From contig PNAA01000021.1 of the NCBI GenBank assembly GCA_003169975.1, positions 1 through 64,000 of the forward strand: a DNA stretch of 64,000 nucleotides, given 5' to 3'. The notes under the pieces are model-generated. The model saw only the letters and a list, made by a program, of their open reading frames with translations. It had not been told where the DNA came from and made no database searches. A program made the translations under genes and the position numbers. The stretch is from Spartobacteria bacterium. GTDB lineage: Bacteria; Verrucomicrobiota; Verrucomicrobiia; Chthoniobacterales; UBA10450. Position 1 is the stretch's first letter. Every line of letters starts with the position of its first letter. Of this stretch, positions 16,753-25,339 are shown one piece after another.

Positions 16753-19274
16753 AGCCGCGGCGTCGCGCGGCCACACTCATCGTCGCGGCCGCAGTTTTGT
16801 TTTTGCGGCGCGACGCAGCCGGGCAAACGCCGACGCCCATCCGGCGCGCCATCCCGGTGCAGGAGCCACCTGTCGCGCGCGCCCTCCCCGTCGAAACACC
16901 GCCGCCGGCACCCGCGCCCACGATCATGCGAGCGCTACCCGTGCCGGTCGAAACCGAACCGGTTGCGCCCTCCCCGCCCCCGAGCCGGTCGTCCGCCGGC
17001 GGTCCACCGCCGGAAAGCGCCGAGCCGCCGGAGCAACGGCAGCTTAACTACGCCAACGCGCTTTTCGGCCGTAAGCTCTACGATCTCGCCGTCCCGGAGT
17101 ACGAAAAATTTCTCGGCCTCTACCCGGATTCTCCCGACCGCGGGAGCGCGCTTTTCTACCTCGGCGAAGCGTATCGCGCGCTCGGTCGCACCCCAGCCGC
17201 GCGCACCAGCTTTCAAAGTGTCCTCCAGGATTTTCCCGAGGGCGATCTGGCCGGGCCCGCTTCCTATGGCCTCGCGGAGATCGCCTTCAACGAGAAAGAC
17301 TACGCCTCGGCCCTCCCCCTGTTTCATCGCGCGGCGGCGAAAGTGAAAGCCTCCGAGCTGGCGCTTTCGGCGCGCTATTTTGAAGGCCGTTGCCTCGAAA
17401 ATCTCGAACGCAAAGATGAAGCGCGCGACGTTTACCAGCAGGTCGTCGAAGCAAAGAATCCGAATCCCTATCGTGATGACTCGCGCTTCGCGGTCGCGCT
17501 GATCTTCCTCGCCAATGGACGCAAAGGCGATGCCCTGAAACAATTCGAAGCGCTCGCCGAGGAGACGAGCAAGCCGTCGCTCAGGGCGGAGGCGACAGTG
17601 CGTGCGGGTTTGGTCGCGGTCGATCTCGTGCAATCGGACAAGGGCAAACCGGACAAAGCGATGACGGCGAAAGCGACCACCTTGCTGCAAAAAGGCCGCA
17701 CCCTGCCGGGAGCCGGACGCTGGAGCGGGATCGCGGCCGTCGGGCTGTTGCGTCTCGAGTATCAGGCGGGTCAGTACGCGCAGGCAGTCGCCGATTATCA
17801 GCGGAGCAAAGATCAGGTTCCGGAGGAGGTGCGGCCCGAGATGATGCTGCTCACGGCGAACAGCCAGCGGCAGCTCGGCCATTTCAAGGAAGCGCAAGAT
17901 CTTTATCGGCAGATCATCCAAAAATATCCGGGCCGCGAGGTGGCGAAGGACGCGCGCTACCAGCATTTGATCGGTCTCTACAACGCCAACGATCCGGCGT
18001 TGCGCGATGAGATCGACGATTTCATCCGGGACAATCCCGACAGTGAGCGCGGCGACCAGGCGAAGCTGCTCAAGGCCGAAGCGCTCTACAAGGAGCATGA
18101 TTTCGCCGCCGCCGCTCTGCTTTATACCGGGCTGCGCGATTCGAAGTTGTCCGCCAAACTGCGCGCTGAATCGGCCTTCAAACTCGGCTGGTGCTTTGTG
18201 CAAACGAAGGAACCGGCCAACGCGATCGACGCTTTCGCTTATTTTCTCCAGGCTTTCCCCGATAATCCGCAGGTCCCGTCCGCTTTGGCCCAGCGCGCGC
18301 TCGCCTACCAGGAAGACAAACAGTACGAGAGCGCCCGGGCCGATCTCGACCGGTTGCTGACGAAGTATCCCGAGGCGCGCGAGCGGGAGGCCGCGCTTCA
18401 GCAAAAAGCCCTCATCCTTGGACAAACCGACGACGCGCAGGGAATGACCGCGACGTTTCAACAGTTGCTGAAGGAATTTCCGAAGAGCGCGGCCGCGGCA
18501 CAGGCGTATTACTATGTCGGCAAATCGGCCTTCGAAGCAAAGGATTACGACAGCGCGATTTCGGAGATGAACAAGGCGCGCCAGCTGAACCCGGAGCAAT
18601 ACGGGACGCCCGCGGCGTTGCGCATCATGTCTTCGTATTTCTATCTCAAGCAACGCGCCGCACTGGCCAAAGAGGTGAACCAGTTCTACGAAGCTTCGCC
18701 TGACGGACAGGTGCCGGCGGAGATTCTCGAATGGCTCGGGATCGATTTCTACAATGCCCGGGACTACGCCGCCGCGGCCAAATACCTGACCGCGCTGAGT
18801 AAAGCCGCCATCGTGAGCAGCGTGAAACCGGATTTCTGGTTTTACCTCGGCGACGCAGAAATGAAATTGAATCAACCGGCGGAGGCGGAGGTTGCGCTCC
18901 AGAAGTTTGTCGAAACCGCGAGCGATCCGGCGGCGAAAGCGAAAGGACTCCTTGCCCTCGGCGCGGCCAAGATCGGGGCGCACAAGCCGGACGACGCGCA
19001 AAAAATCGCGGACGAAATCATGACCTTGCAACCGGAAGGCCGAACCAACGCGCAAGCGCGTCTCCTCGCCGGCGACGTCGAGATGGAACGCAACCAATTT
19101 GAAGACGCGGGTAAAGCGTTCATGAGCGTCGCCCTGCTTTACGACGACCCGGAGATCACGCCCCAGGCGCTCGCCAAGGCCGCGAAAGCCTACGAAAAAG
19201 CGGGCAAACTTGACGAAGCGAAGCGGGTCGATGCGCAACTGCATCAAAAATATCCCGATTACGCCGGCGGTTAA
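16749..19274 (+). CDS. Exported tetratricopeptide-repeat protein
   Basis: About 841 residues. A signal peptide (about residues 1-26, RRRAATLIVAAAVLFL then AAGQ) is followed by a proline-rich linker to about 95. The rest is a long array of TPR-like helical pairs such as LYDLAVPEYEKFLGLYPDSP, GSALFYLGEAYRALGRTPAA and DYDSAISEMNKARQLNPEQY. The protein should be periplasmic, perhaps contacting peptidoglycan or outer-membrane partners, as TPR proteins linked to ExbB/ExbD or TolQ/TolR loci do. The start overlaps the exbD stop, so the three are coupled. The YbgF/CpoB-like end (ALLYDDPEITPQALAKAAKA) is suggestive only. Confidence 0.88.
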   Translation: MKPRRRAATLIVAAAVLFLRRDAAGQTPTPIRRAIPVQEPPVARALPVETPPPAPAPTIMRALPVPVETEPVAPSPPPSRSSAGGPPPESAEPPEQRQLNYANALFGRKLYDLAVPEYEKFLGLYPDSPDRGSALFYLGEAYRALGRTPAARTSFQSVLQDFPEGDLAGPASYGLAEIAFNEKDYASALPLFHRAAAKVKASELALSARYFEGRCLENLERKDEARDVYQQVVEAKNPNPYRDDSRFAVALIFLANGRKGDALKQFEALAEETSKPSLRAEATVRAGLVAVDLVQSDKGKPDKAMTAKATTLLQKGRTLPGAGRWSGIAAVGLLRLEYQAGQYAQAVADYQRSKDQVPEEVRPEMMLLTANSQRQLGHFKEAQDLYRQIIQKYPGREVAKDARYQHLIGLYNANDPALRDEIDDFIRDNPDSERGDQAKLLKAEALYKEHDFAAAALLYTGLRDSKLSAKLRAESAFKLGWCFVQTKEPANAIDAFAYFLQAFPDNPQVPSALAQRALAYQEDKQYESARADLDRLLTKYPEAREREAALQQKALILGQTDDAQGMTATFQQLLKEFPKSAAAAQAYYYVGKSAFEAKDYDSAISEMNKARQLNPEQYGTPAALRIMSSYFYLKQRAALAKEVNQFYEASPDGQVPAEILEWLGIDFYNARDYAAAAKYLTALSKAAIVSSVKPDFWFYLGDAEMKLNQPAEAEVALQKFVETASDPAAKAKGLLALGAAKIGAHKPDDAQKIADEIMTLQPEGRTNAQARLLAGDVEMERNQFEDAGKAFMSVALLYDDPEITPQALAKAAKAYEKAGKLDEAKRVDAQLHQKYPDYAGG

Positions 19275-19300
19275 ATCGGGCTGACGCGAGGAGTCGTCTT

Positions 19301-19451
19301 CCGGGTAGCGCACACGTCTCGGGTGCTGGCGAATGCGTTTCGCATTCGCGAACTTTCTGGAAGTCCTCGATCTGGGGAGTGGCGTTCGGTTCAGAAAAGT
19401 TCGTCCCCGCGGAACGCGGCGACCAGCACACGAGACGTGTGCGCTACCCGG
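19301..19451. repeat. Palindromic repeat, GGGTAGCGCACACGTCTCG type
   Basis: The terminal arms of about 29 bases (CCGGGTAGCGCACACGTCTC... and its complement ...GAGACGTGTGCGCTACCCGG) are nearly perfect. Inside are further inverted words (GCGAACTTTCTG near 19348 and CAGAAAAGTTCG near 19392). A second copy of the same family lies inside dnaE2 at 32602-32754. This copy abuts the broken end of the imuB N-terminal ORF. Confidence 0.85.
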
Positions 19452-19462
19452 AGAATCGATTT

Positions 19463-19479
19463 GGCGCTCAGAGAGCGCC
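19463..19479. other. Short hairpin at the end of the imuB N-terminal ORF
   Basis: GGCGCTC, loop AGA, GAGCGCC. The stop codon of the imuB N-terminal ORF (19468-19470) lies inside it. No T-run follows on the minus strand, so it is not a classical intrinsic terminator. Confidence 0.5.
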
Positions 19480-20010
19480 GCTCAGGCGCGGCAGATGGCG
19501 CAGGGTTTCAATCGGCAGCGGCGCGAGAAATTTTTGCGGATCATCGATCTGCAGGATCGGCCGCGCCAGGCAGGCGGCGAGAAAACTGAGATCGGGCGTC
19601 GTGGCGAGGCCGGCCTGCGCGGTCAATTGCAACTGGGCAAGTTGCCTAACGACGCGTTCGATATTCTCGCGGCAATTTCTTGACGAGCTAAATCGCACCG
19701 TGCAAACGCCGGGCGCGGTCGCCTCGATCTCCGGCGCCAGGGTCGCCGCGTGATGCAGTAAAATTTCGCCGGCGATTTTCTCCTGCGCACGCGCCCGCGG
19801 TTTGAGGATCAGGCACAAACAGCGCGCCAGCCCCTGGCTCGGCGTCATCCCTGCGCTTACGCCGGCTTCCGCCGCGCTTGGCGTGAGCTGCATGATGGTC
19901 GCTTTCGCTGCCTCATCATCGAGCAAGGCGAGCGGCTTTCGGTGCAACTCGGGCTCGTGCCGTAAGGCCGCTTGCAATTCAAAATCCGGGAGATAAAGCG
20001 CGGCGAACAT
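19468..20010 (-). CDS. imuB: ImuB, N-terminal half only (Y-family polymerase-like, mutasome)
   Basis: ImuB is the non-catalytic Y-family polymerase homologue that links ImuA and DnaE2 (ImuC) to the beta clamp during SOS mutagenesis. This 180-residue ORF covers the palm/fingers part: FAALYLPDFELQAALRH, GVSAGMTPSQGLARC, EIEATAPGVCTVRF and AGLATTPDLSFLAACLA, ending ...PLPIETLRHLP then RLSGAL and a stop. Normal ImuB continues here into the helix-hairpin-helix. That missing part is a separate ORF at 31218-32126 on the other strand. The start overlaps the imuA stop (TGATG), so translation is coupled to imuA. It ends beside a palindromic repeat. The frame has no internal stop; it may act as one half of a split protein. 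Confidence 0.85.
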   Translation of the reverse strand: MFAALYLPDFELQAALRHEPELHRKPLALLDDEAAKATIMQLTPSAAEAGVSAGMTPSQGLARCLCLILKPRARAQEKIAGEILLHHAATLAPEIEATAPGVCTVRFSSSRNCRENIERVVRQLAQLQLTAQAGLATTPDLSFLAACLARPILQIDDPQKFLAPLPIETLRHLPRLSGAL

Positions 20011-20675
20011 CAGCCGGCCCGGGCGATTTTGGGATCGCTCCTCCATTTGTTAGGCTGAGCGCGTTGTAACCGAATCTTCAGTTGCGCCTGCAAGTCGGCC
20101 ACGGCCACATCGAGCTGTAGAAGCGTCCAGCGATTTTCCAAAACCAGTTTCCATTGCGCGCTGCTGATCATGCTTCGCGGAGTGAGAACGAGAAACGCCG
20201 TCGGCGCCGGCTCGACCAAGCGTTGCAGGCGATACCAGTTGCTCGCGGGAATCCGGCTCAATTCCGTTAGCGGATTGAGAACGAGATCGAGGATGACGAG
20301 CGGAAAATTCCCGTCGCGCAACAGCAGATCGGCCGCCTGCATCGCTTCGCTCGTTTTCCGACAGCGCACCCAAAGGAGATGGCGCAACGCGGCGCCGCCG
20401 AGGGATGGCGGGGCGAACGAATCGCGGCCATCGATCAGCGCCATGAAATAGCGCTCACCGCAGGCGCGTTGCAGGAGCGCGGCGATCATCGACGCGCTGC
20501 CAGCACTCGGGGGCGCGCTGGTCAATTCCGTGATCGCCCCTTTCGTGAGGCCGCCGCCGAGCGCTTGATCGAAAAAGGGCAGCCCGGTGGCGAATGGATC
20601 CCCGGCAGGCAGGGATTCCTGCGGAAATTTTTCCGCCAGAAGTCTGCGCAGATCGATGATCTTGCCTGTCGCCAT
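20010..20675 (-). CDS. imuA: ImuA, SOS mutagenesis RecA-like protein
   Basis: RecA/SulA-related partner of ImuB in the SOS-induced error-prone mutasome. About 221 residues. FATGLPFFDQALGGGLTKGAITEL opens the RecA-like core, followed by SAGSASMIAALLQRA (Walker A-like but lacking GKT), YFMALIDGRDSFAPPSL, HLLWVRCRKTSEAMQAADLLL and FPLVILDLVLNPLTELSRIP. I start at the ATG at 20675 because the frame upstream crosses the operator. A TGTTC-TTTT-AAACA box (minus-strand sense) lies 25 bases upstream, indicating LexA control. It is followed immediately by the imuB N-terminal ORF. Confidence 0.88.
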   Translation of the reverse strand: MATGKIIDLRRLLAEKFPQESLPAGDPFATGLPFFDQALGGGLTKGAITELTSAPPSAGSASMIAALLQRACGERYFMALIDGRDSFAPPSLGGAALRHLLWVRCRKTSEAMQAADLLLRDGNFPLVILDLVLNPLTELSRIPASNWYRLQRLVEPAPTAFLVLTPRSMISSAQWKLVLENRWTLLQLDVAVADLQAQLKIRLQRAQPNKWRSDPKIARAG

Positions 20676-20700
20676 GCACGAAAGATGACATTGAATGATA

Positions 20701-20714
20701 TGTTTAAAAGAACA
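20701..20714. promoter_or_regulatory. LexA box upstream of imuA
   Basis: TGTTT-AAAA-GAACA on the plus strand matches the Verrucomicrobia LexA motif TGTTC-N4-GAACA at nine of ten positions. It sits 25 bases before the imuA start codon. The surrounding bases (TATGTTCT.TT.AACATAT in gene sense) match the box before the imuB C-terminal ORF. The motif is recalled from the literature on Verrucomicrobia LexA, not checked here. Confidence 0.8.
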
Positions 20715-20791
20715 TATTTCCACCGACCGCTCGATACCTTCCGCCCCTAAAAGCTGTGACACGAGCGGCAGAATTTGCTATAAGCGCCGGC

Positions 20792-22528
20792 ATGCCTCCA
20801 AACAAAACCTCTCCAGCATTTCCATTTCGCCCAGCGCTGCTCTTTCTCCGGCCGAGAATCGTCGGACTGGGAGCGCTGCTTTTCCTTGGGCTGTCGCTAC
20901 GGGCTTTTGCTGGTAGCGCGACATGGAATACCAACCCGGGAAGCAACTCCTGGAACACCGCCAAGAACTGGACTCCCGCTACTGTTCCCAATGGCCCGGA
21001 AGATCTTGCAAGTTTCAATGTTTCCAACATAACCGACCTGATCCTCGATACGGACATCGATCTCACCGCGATGATTTTTGATCCGGGAGCGAGTGCCTAC
21101 AATTTCACTCTTCCCCTTGGGTCTACGCTGAACTTTTTCGGAGACGGAATCACAAATGATTCGGGGGAGTTGCAAAGCTTCTTGCTCTCTATCCGCAAAC
21201 TCAATTTTTATAACCAAGCGACCGCTGGCAGTGAGACTCTCTTTCAAGCCGGTCAGATCAGCTTTTACGACAACGCCACAGCCGGTGAAGCAACTTTTGA
21301 AACCATCGCCAGCTTAATTGCGTTTCATGGCAGTTCCAGCGCCGACCACGGCACTTTCCTCAACGGCGGATTTGACCAACGGGACCACACCATAGACGGC
21401 ATTTCCTTTTTCGATCAGTCGTCTGCCGGTGAAGGTTATTTCGTCGATAACGCCTCCACGCGCGGTCTTGAGAACAACGGCTCTGTTTACATCGCCGCGG
21501 GCGCGACAGCGGATACCGCGACAGTTGTTAACATGGCTGGCACCTTTGTCGGCGCGCTTCCGGGTACCATGACAATCGACGGCACTGGAGCCAGTGGCAC
21601 TTTCTCAGCCCTTGGGAGCAACGTAGCGGGAGCTGCTGGCGGGCAAATCCTGGTCTTCGGTAATGCCGATAACGCTTCTTACACAGCGACAGGTGGGAGC
21701 AATGGTGGCAACGGCGGCATTTTGTTTTTTTCTCTGGGAGCACAGGGCGGTACCGCTCGGTGTACCGTCCTGGGGAACGCGACGATGAAGATGGGCACCA
21801 CTGACGGTATCGACCTTTCGATTGGTAGCCTCAATGGCGACGGTCTTGTCTTTATCACGACCTTGGGCTTTGGCGAGAAACAACTCACGGTCGGAACGAA
21901 CAATCTTGATGCGACCTTTTCTGGGGTTATCGGCAATGGGATCGACCAGGCAGCGTCAGCCGGAAGTTTGCTTAAGACCGGTAGTGCAACCTTTACTTTG
22001 GCCGGTGAGAATACCTACACCGGTGGAACCGTCGTTCAGGAAGGCAAGCTTATTGTCGCTACCCAAACCGGCTCCGCAACCGGTCCCGGGCGGGTGCGCG
22101 TCGATGCCGGAACCCTCGGGGGCACGGGAGTGATTGAGGGCAGGGTGCGGGTCGGCGCCGCCGGCACCAGTGCCTTTCTTTCTCCCGGAATAACTGGAGT
22201 AGGCATGCTTGAGTTGCACAAAGACCTCGTGTTCGCCCGCCATGCCACCTACGACTGCGAGATAGACACGGATCAGTCAAAAGCGGATGTCGTAAGCGCA
22301 AAGAAAGTAATCATTCAAAGCAGCGCAATGTTTTCTCTCACTGAACTGGGAACAGCAATTCTTCCCATTGGCACGACCTTTCGGGTGATTGAAATGAAAC
22401 ACCTCGGTCCCATCGTGGGGACGTTTGCTAATTTGCCGGACCGAGCGGTCATCGCCGTTAGCAATCGTTATCAAGCCAGCTACGAAGGGGGCGATGGCAA
22501 CGATCTAACCCTTACCGTCGTGCCCTAG
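20792..22528 (+). CDS. Secreted PATR (autotransporter-associated beta-strand repeat) protein
   Basis: About 578 residues. A long signal segment (about 1-40, with FPFRPALLFLRPRIVGLGAL and ending RAFAG) is followed by a repetitive beta-helix passenger. Near residue 400, SAGSLLKTGSATFTLAGENT and the following YTGGTVVQEGKLIVA form a clear passenger-associated transport repeat. The last 140 residues resemble the end of such passengers; I see no terminal beta-barrel. It is likely cell-surface or secreted. It is transcribed away from imuA across a short intergenic region. Its codon use is visibly less GC-rich and it has no GCCTAAC word, unlike its neighbours, so it could have been acquired. Confidence 0.8.
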   Translation: MPPNKTSPAFPFRPALLFLRPRIVGLGALLFLGLSLRAFAGSATWNTNPGSNSWNTAKNWTPATVPNGPEDLASFNVSNITDLILDTDIDLTAMIFDPGASAYNFTLPLGSTLNFFGDGITNDSGELQSFLLSIRKLNFYNQATAGSETLFQAGQISFYDNATAGEATFETIASLIAFHGSSSADHGTFLNGGFDQRDHTIDGISFFDQSSAGEGYFVDNASTRGLENNGSVYIAAGATADTATVVNMAGTFVGALPGTMTIDGTGASGTFSALGSNVAGAAGGQILVFGNADNASYTATGGSNGGNGGILFFSLGAQGGTARCTVLGNATMKMGTTDGIDLSIGSLNGDGLVFITTLGFGEKQLTVGTNNLDATFSGVIGNGIDQAASAGSLLKTGSATFTLAGENTYTGGTVVQEGKLIVATQTGSATGPGRVRVDAGTLGGTGVIEGRVRVGAAGTSAFLSPGITGVGMLELHKDLVFARHATYDCEIDTDQSKADVVSAKKVIIQSSAMFSLTELGTAILPIGTTFRVIEMKHLGPIVGTFANLPDRAVIAVSNRYQASYEGGDGNDLTLTVVP

Positions 22529-22571
22529 CACAAAGAGGCCGACCGAGAAGAACCCTCCCAAAGGAAAGGTG

Positions 22572-23180
22572 CTACCGCGCCACCTGTTTCCGCACGAGCG
22601 ATGTCATCACGCCCTGGATGCGCAACTCCCGCGCCGGAACCAGATCCGGAAACCGCGGATTCTCCGCCTTCAAGTAGGGTCGCCCCCGCTCAATGACATA
22701 ACGTTTCAAGGTCGTCTCGCCATCGATCAACGCCGCCACGATGTCGCCATTTTTCGCGGTCTGCCGATCTTCCAAAATCACGATGTCTCCATCGAGAATA
22801 TGCGCGCCGATCATCGAGTCGCCCCGCACGCGCAAGGCGAAAGTGCGGGCGCTCCGTGAGGCGTTGAGCGATTCGAGGTCGAGCGCGACGTGCCCCTCGA
22901 TGTTTTGCTCGGCGAGGGTGGCCATACCGGCGGGAATCTCCCCGTAGATCGGGATGTCGACCACCCGGCTCTGCGGCGCGGCGGTAATCAAGGCGCGCGC
23001 CTTGCGCGCATGACGCTGGAGAAACCCTTTCCGCTCGAGCGCGGCAATGTATTGCATGACCGAGGTCTGACTCGCGAAGCCGAAGTGTTCCTGAATCTCG
23101 CGCGTGCTCGGCGTCAGCCCTTTGGTGCGCTGTTCGGCCTGGATGAAGTGCAGGATGTTCTTTTGCCCGGGCGTGAGCAT
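22572..23180 (-). CDS. lexA: LexA repressor
   Basis: SOS repressor of 202 residues. The N-terminal winged helix (LTPSTREIQEHFGFASQTSV, about 22-41) binds DNA. The C-terminal S24 peptidase domain has the cleavage bond at Ala84-Gly85 (GEIPAG), the nucleophile Ser122 (RGDSMIGAHILDGDIV) and the general base Lys159 (ETTLKRY). The ATG at 23180 gives the normal length; the open frame upstream crosses a repeat. A weaker match to the LexA box overlaps the start codon, suggesting self-regulation. It lies between the two halves of imuB and would control both. Confidence 0.95.
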   Translation of the reverse strand: MLTPGQKNILHFIQAEQRTKGLTPSTREIQEHFGFASQTSVMQYIAALERKGFLQRHARKARALITAAPQSRVVDIPIYGEIPAGMATLAEQNIEGHVALDLESLNASRSARTFALRVRGDSMIGAHILDGDIVILEDRQTAKNGDIVAALIDGETTLKRYVIERGRPYLKAENPRFPDLVPARELRIQGVMTSLVRKQVAR

Positions 23181-23187
23181 ATGAACA
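23174..23187. promoter_or_regulatory. Candidate LexA box at the lexA start codon
   Basis: TGAGC-ATAT-GAACA on the plus strand matches TGTTC-N4-GAACA at eight of ten positions and overlaps the lexA ATG. One half-site is perfect. The position is unusual for an operator, so this is tentative. Confidence 0.4.
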
Positions 23188-23220
23188 TGTTGGCGAAAAC
23201 CGCCGCGCGCGCAAGGTGCA

Positions 23221-23294
23221 ATGTGGGAGGGCCTTTGTGCCCCGAGGGGGAGAGGCAGCCACCGCGGATCGGGGCACAAAGGCCCATCCCACAT
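23221..23294. repeat. Palindromic repeat, ATGTGGGAGGGCC type
   Basis: The arms ATGTGGGAGGGCCTTTGTGC (continuing CCC) and its near complement ending GGCCCATCCCACAT enclose about 27 bases. It lies between the lexA and hscB genes, both on the minus strand. The ATGTGGGA head also occurs in the palindrome at 45456-45534. Confidence 0.8.
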
Positions 23295-23301
23295 TAGCCA
23301 A

Positions 23302-23832
23302 TTAGCCAGCAGCCAACTGAAATCTCTTTTCCGCGGTCTGCTCGAGGAGGCGGGTGAAATAGGCGATGGAATCATAGCGCTCCACCATCCGCGACATCTC
23401 GTTAGGCCAGTCGATCTCGCCGCGCGGCAATTGCGCGAGCTCGGCCTGGTAGGTGGCCCGCAACTGCTCCTCCAGCTTGCCTAACCGTTGCTCCAGCTTC
23501 CCCCGCTCCGGCTGGAGCAGCGCGCGCGCGAGGGTGCTTCCCGCCGCCTGGTTCCGGAGCAGCCAGCGTTCGACCTCGCGCAGCAAGGTTCCGCTGTTCC
23601 AGAAAAGTTCCGCCACCGACGGCGGAACCGGGCGACCGGCGGTGAGCTCGGCACCTTCCAGCGTGAGCAGATGATGCAGGCGCAGCTTCGGATCGCTCAG
23701 AACGCGAAACGCTTCGTTTAATTCCGCATCTGCGGGTGCCGCGCGGGCCAGCGAGAAATATTTTTCCTTCAGCTTTTCCGGATCGAGCCAGGGCCGTCGC
23801 GCTTCACCAAGGAGCGCGAAGTAATCGGTCAT
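23302..23832 (-). CDS. hscB: HscB-like iron-sulfur co-chaperone (J-domain protein)
   Basis: About 176 residues. It has an N-terminal J-like domain (DYFALLGEARRPWLDPEKLKE, then ELNEAFRVLSDPKLRLHHLL) and a C-terminal three-helix domain of the HscB type (EVERWLLRNQ... and EMSRMVERYDSIAYFTRLLEQ). The HPD tripeptide is not visible at its normal place, so interaction with an Hsp70 may be altered. The start overlaps the iscA stop (ATGA). Linkage to iscA supports a role in iron-sulfur cluster delivery. The upstream open frame to 23982 lies inside iscA and is rejected. Confidence 0.78.
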   Translation of the reverse strand: MTDYFALLGEARRPWLDPEKLKEKYFSLARAAPADAELNEAFRVLSDPKLRLHHLLTLEGAELTAGRPVPPSVAELFWNSGTLLREVERWLLRNQAAGSTLARALLQPERGKLEQRLGKLEEQLRATYQAELAQLPRGEIDWPNEMSRMVERYDSIAYFTRLLEQTAEKRFQLAAG

Positions 23833-24209
23833 GCCGAGAAGCTTTCGCCACAGGAACAATGCGCGACGGCATTCGGATTCGTCACTTTGAAGCCGCCTTT
23901 TTGCAGGTCGTCGCTGAAATCGAGCACCGACCCGCTGACGAAAAGTGCGCTCTTCGGATCGACCACGACTCGTACGTTGCAAGACTCGACGATGATGTCG
24001 CGATTCGCGGGGCCATCGACCAGATCCATCTTGTACTGCAGCCCCGAGCAGCCGCCGCCGATGACCGCAACGCGCAACGCTCCATGCGCGCGACCCTGCT
24101 TTTGCAGGAGGGACGTGAGTTTGCGCGACGCGTTCTCGGTCACTTTGACGAGACGCTCGTTGCCGATCTTGAACTTGATTTCGCCCGGGGGCGGAGAGGC
24201 TGCGGACAC
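23829..24209 (-). CDS. iscA: IscA/HesB/ErpA-family iron-sulfur assembly protein
   Basis: A-type iron-sulfur carrier of about 126 residues. The three conserved cysteines are present in GGGCSGLQYKM and the C-terminal CSCGESF. VTENASRKLTSLLQ and PKSALFVSGSVLDF are family-typical. There is no ATG in the frame before the domain; the GTG at 24207-24209, nine bases after the upstream dus stop, is the likely start. The stop overlaps the hscB start, so dus-iscA-hscB form one transcription unit. Confidence 0.9.
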   Translation of the reverse strand: MSAASPPPGEIKFKIGNERLVKVTENASRKLTSLLQKQGRAHGALRVAVIGGGCSGLQYKMDLVDGPANRDIIVESCNVRVVVDPKSALFVSGSVLDFSDDLQKGGFKVTNPNAVAHCSCGESFSA

Positions 24210-24217
24210 AGGGGAAT

Positions 24218-25201
24218 TTACGCCGCTTCGAGACAGGTTGCCAAATGGAGGCTCGCGATTTCTTCCACCTCCTGCAAAGTGGACACGCGCTGAAACCTTT
24301 CGCGCAGCAATTTGCTGCCAGGCAGTCCCTTTGAATAGGCCATCAAGCGGCCGCGCATCGAACGCATGGCGAGGTCTTCGACGCCGCATTCCGCGACCGC
24401 CAGTTCGCAATGCCGCTGGATGAGTGCCCATTTTTCCGCCGGCTCCGGCGGCGGCAGCAATTCGCTGGTCGCGAGATAATGTTTCGTCTGCGAAAAAATC
24501 CACGGAGAACTCATCGCGGCGCGCCCGATCATGGCGCCGGCGATGCCGGATTCGGTCCGGCGTCGGGCCACGTCGGCCGCGGAAAAGAGATCGCCATTGC
24601 CGATCACCGGGATGGACACGGCGGCCGCCACTTGCGCGATCACGTCCCAATCGGCGGCGCCGGAGTAGCCCTGGGCCCGGGTGCGACCGTGGACCGCGAG
24701 AGCAGCGATGCCCAACGATTCCAAAAGTTGCGCCACGCGCACGGCATTGACCGTGGCGTCGTCCCAGCCGGTCCGGATTTTTGCCGTGACCGGGAGCGGG
24801 GCGACTGCCCTAACGACCGCTTCCGCCACCGTGCCTAACGTTGGACAATCCTTGAGCAGGGCGGAGCCGCCGTTCTTCGCGACCACCTTGTTGACCGGGC
24901 AACCAAAGTTGAGATCGATGAAATCCGGCTGCACCCATTCGACCACCGCCCGCGCGGCCTCCGCCATGTGTTCGGCGTTCCCACCGAAAAGCTGGACACC
25001 GATCGGTCGTTCGATGGCGTCGAAGTCGAGGTAGCCGCGGGTGCGGGCATTGCGTCGGAAGACGCCTTCCGACGAAACAAACTCCGTCACCAAAACATCG
25101 GCGCCGCGCTCCTTGCAGAGCTGCCGGAAAATTTTATCCGAGACGCCGGCCATCGGCGCGAGGTAGAGCGGGAAACGCCCGTTGGAAAACCAGGAAAGCA
25201 T
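24218..25201 (-). CDS. dus: tRNA-dihydrouridine synthase (DusB-like)
   Basis: FMN-dependent enzyme that reduces uridines in tRNA. 327 residues. YLAPMAGVSDKIFRQLC starts the TIM barrel, DFIDLNFGCPVNKVVAKNGG contains the catalytic Cys, and VTAKIRTGWDD, AVHGRTRAQGYSGAADWDVI and VIGNGDLFSAADV bind FMN and substrate. A C-terminal helical tRNA-binding domain follows. Start ATG at 25201. It heads a unit with iscA and hscB. Two GCCTAAC-related words lie close together inside it (24809 and 24833). Confidence 0.93.
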   Translation of the reverse strand: MLSWFSNGRFPLYLAPMAGVSDKIFRQLCKERGADVLVTEFVSSEGVFRRNARTRGYLDFDAIERPIGVQLFGGNAEHMAEAARAVVEWVQPDFIDLNFGCPVNKVVAKNGGSALLKDCPTLGTVAEAVVRAVAPLPVTAKIRTGWDDATVNAVRVAQLLESLGIAALAVHGRTRAQGYSGAADWDVIAQVAAAVSIPVIGNGDLFSAADVARRRTESGIAGAMIGRAAMSSPWIFSQTKHYLATSELLPPPEPAEKWALIQRHCELAVAECGVEDLAMRSMRGRLMAYSKGLPGSKLLRERFQRVSTLQEVEEIASLHLATCLEAA

Positions 25202-25229
25202 GGGAGGGATTAAATGACTAATTTCGAAG

Positions 25230-25339
25230 GACGAATTCCGAAGGAATGACGAAGCCCGAAGGCCGGAAGGTTGGATGAGTCGGTTTTGTCATTCGGCATT
25301 GGTCATTCCTTCGTCATTCATCATTCGGCATTGGTCATC
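25230..25339. repeat. Direct and inverted repeats, CATTCGGCATTGGTCAT type
   Basis: CATTCGGCATTGGTCAT occurs at about 25290-25306 and again at about 25322-25338. GAAGGAATGACGAAG at about 25240-25254 is the inverse of CTTCGTCATTCCTTC-like words nearby. The right edge overlaps the end of the next gene, whose last codons (MTNAE, stop) are made by the repeat. Confidence 0.75.

Noticed and set aside
16935-19313. A 792-codon open frame on the minus strand.
   Set aside because: It is the exact antisense of the TPR-protein gene, with arginine/leucine-rich low-information sequence. Codon bias in GC-rich TPR genes leaves the opposite frame open. No family motif is visible.
25230-25339. Possible insertion-sequence remnant at the CATTCGGCATTGGTCAT repeats.
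   Set aside because: No transposase fragment, target duplication or defined ends; best left as a simple repeat cluster.
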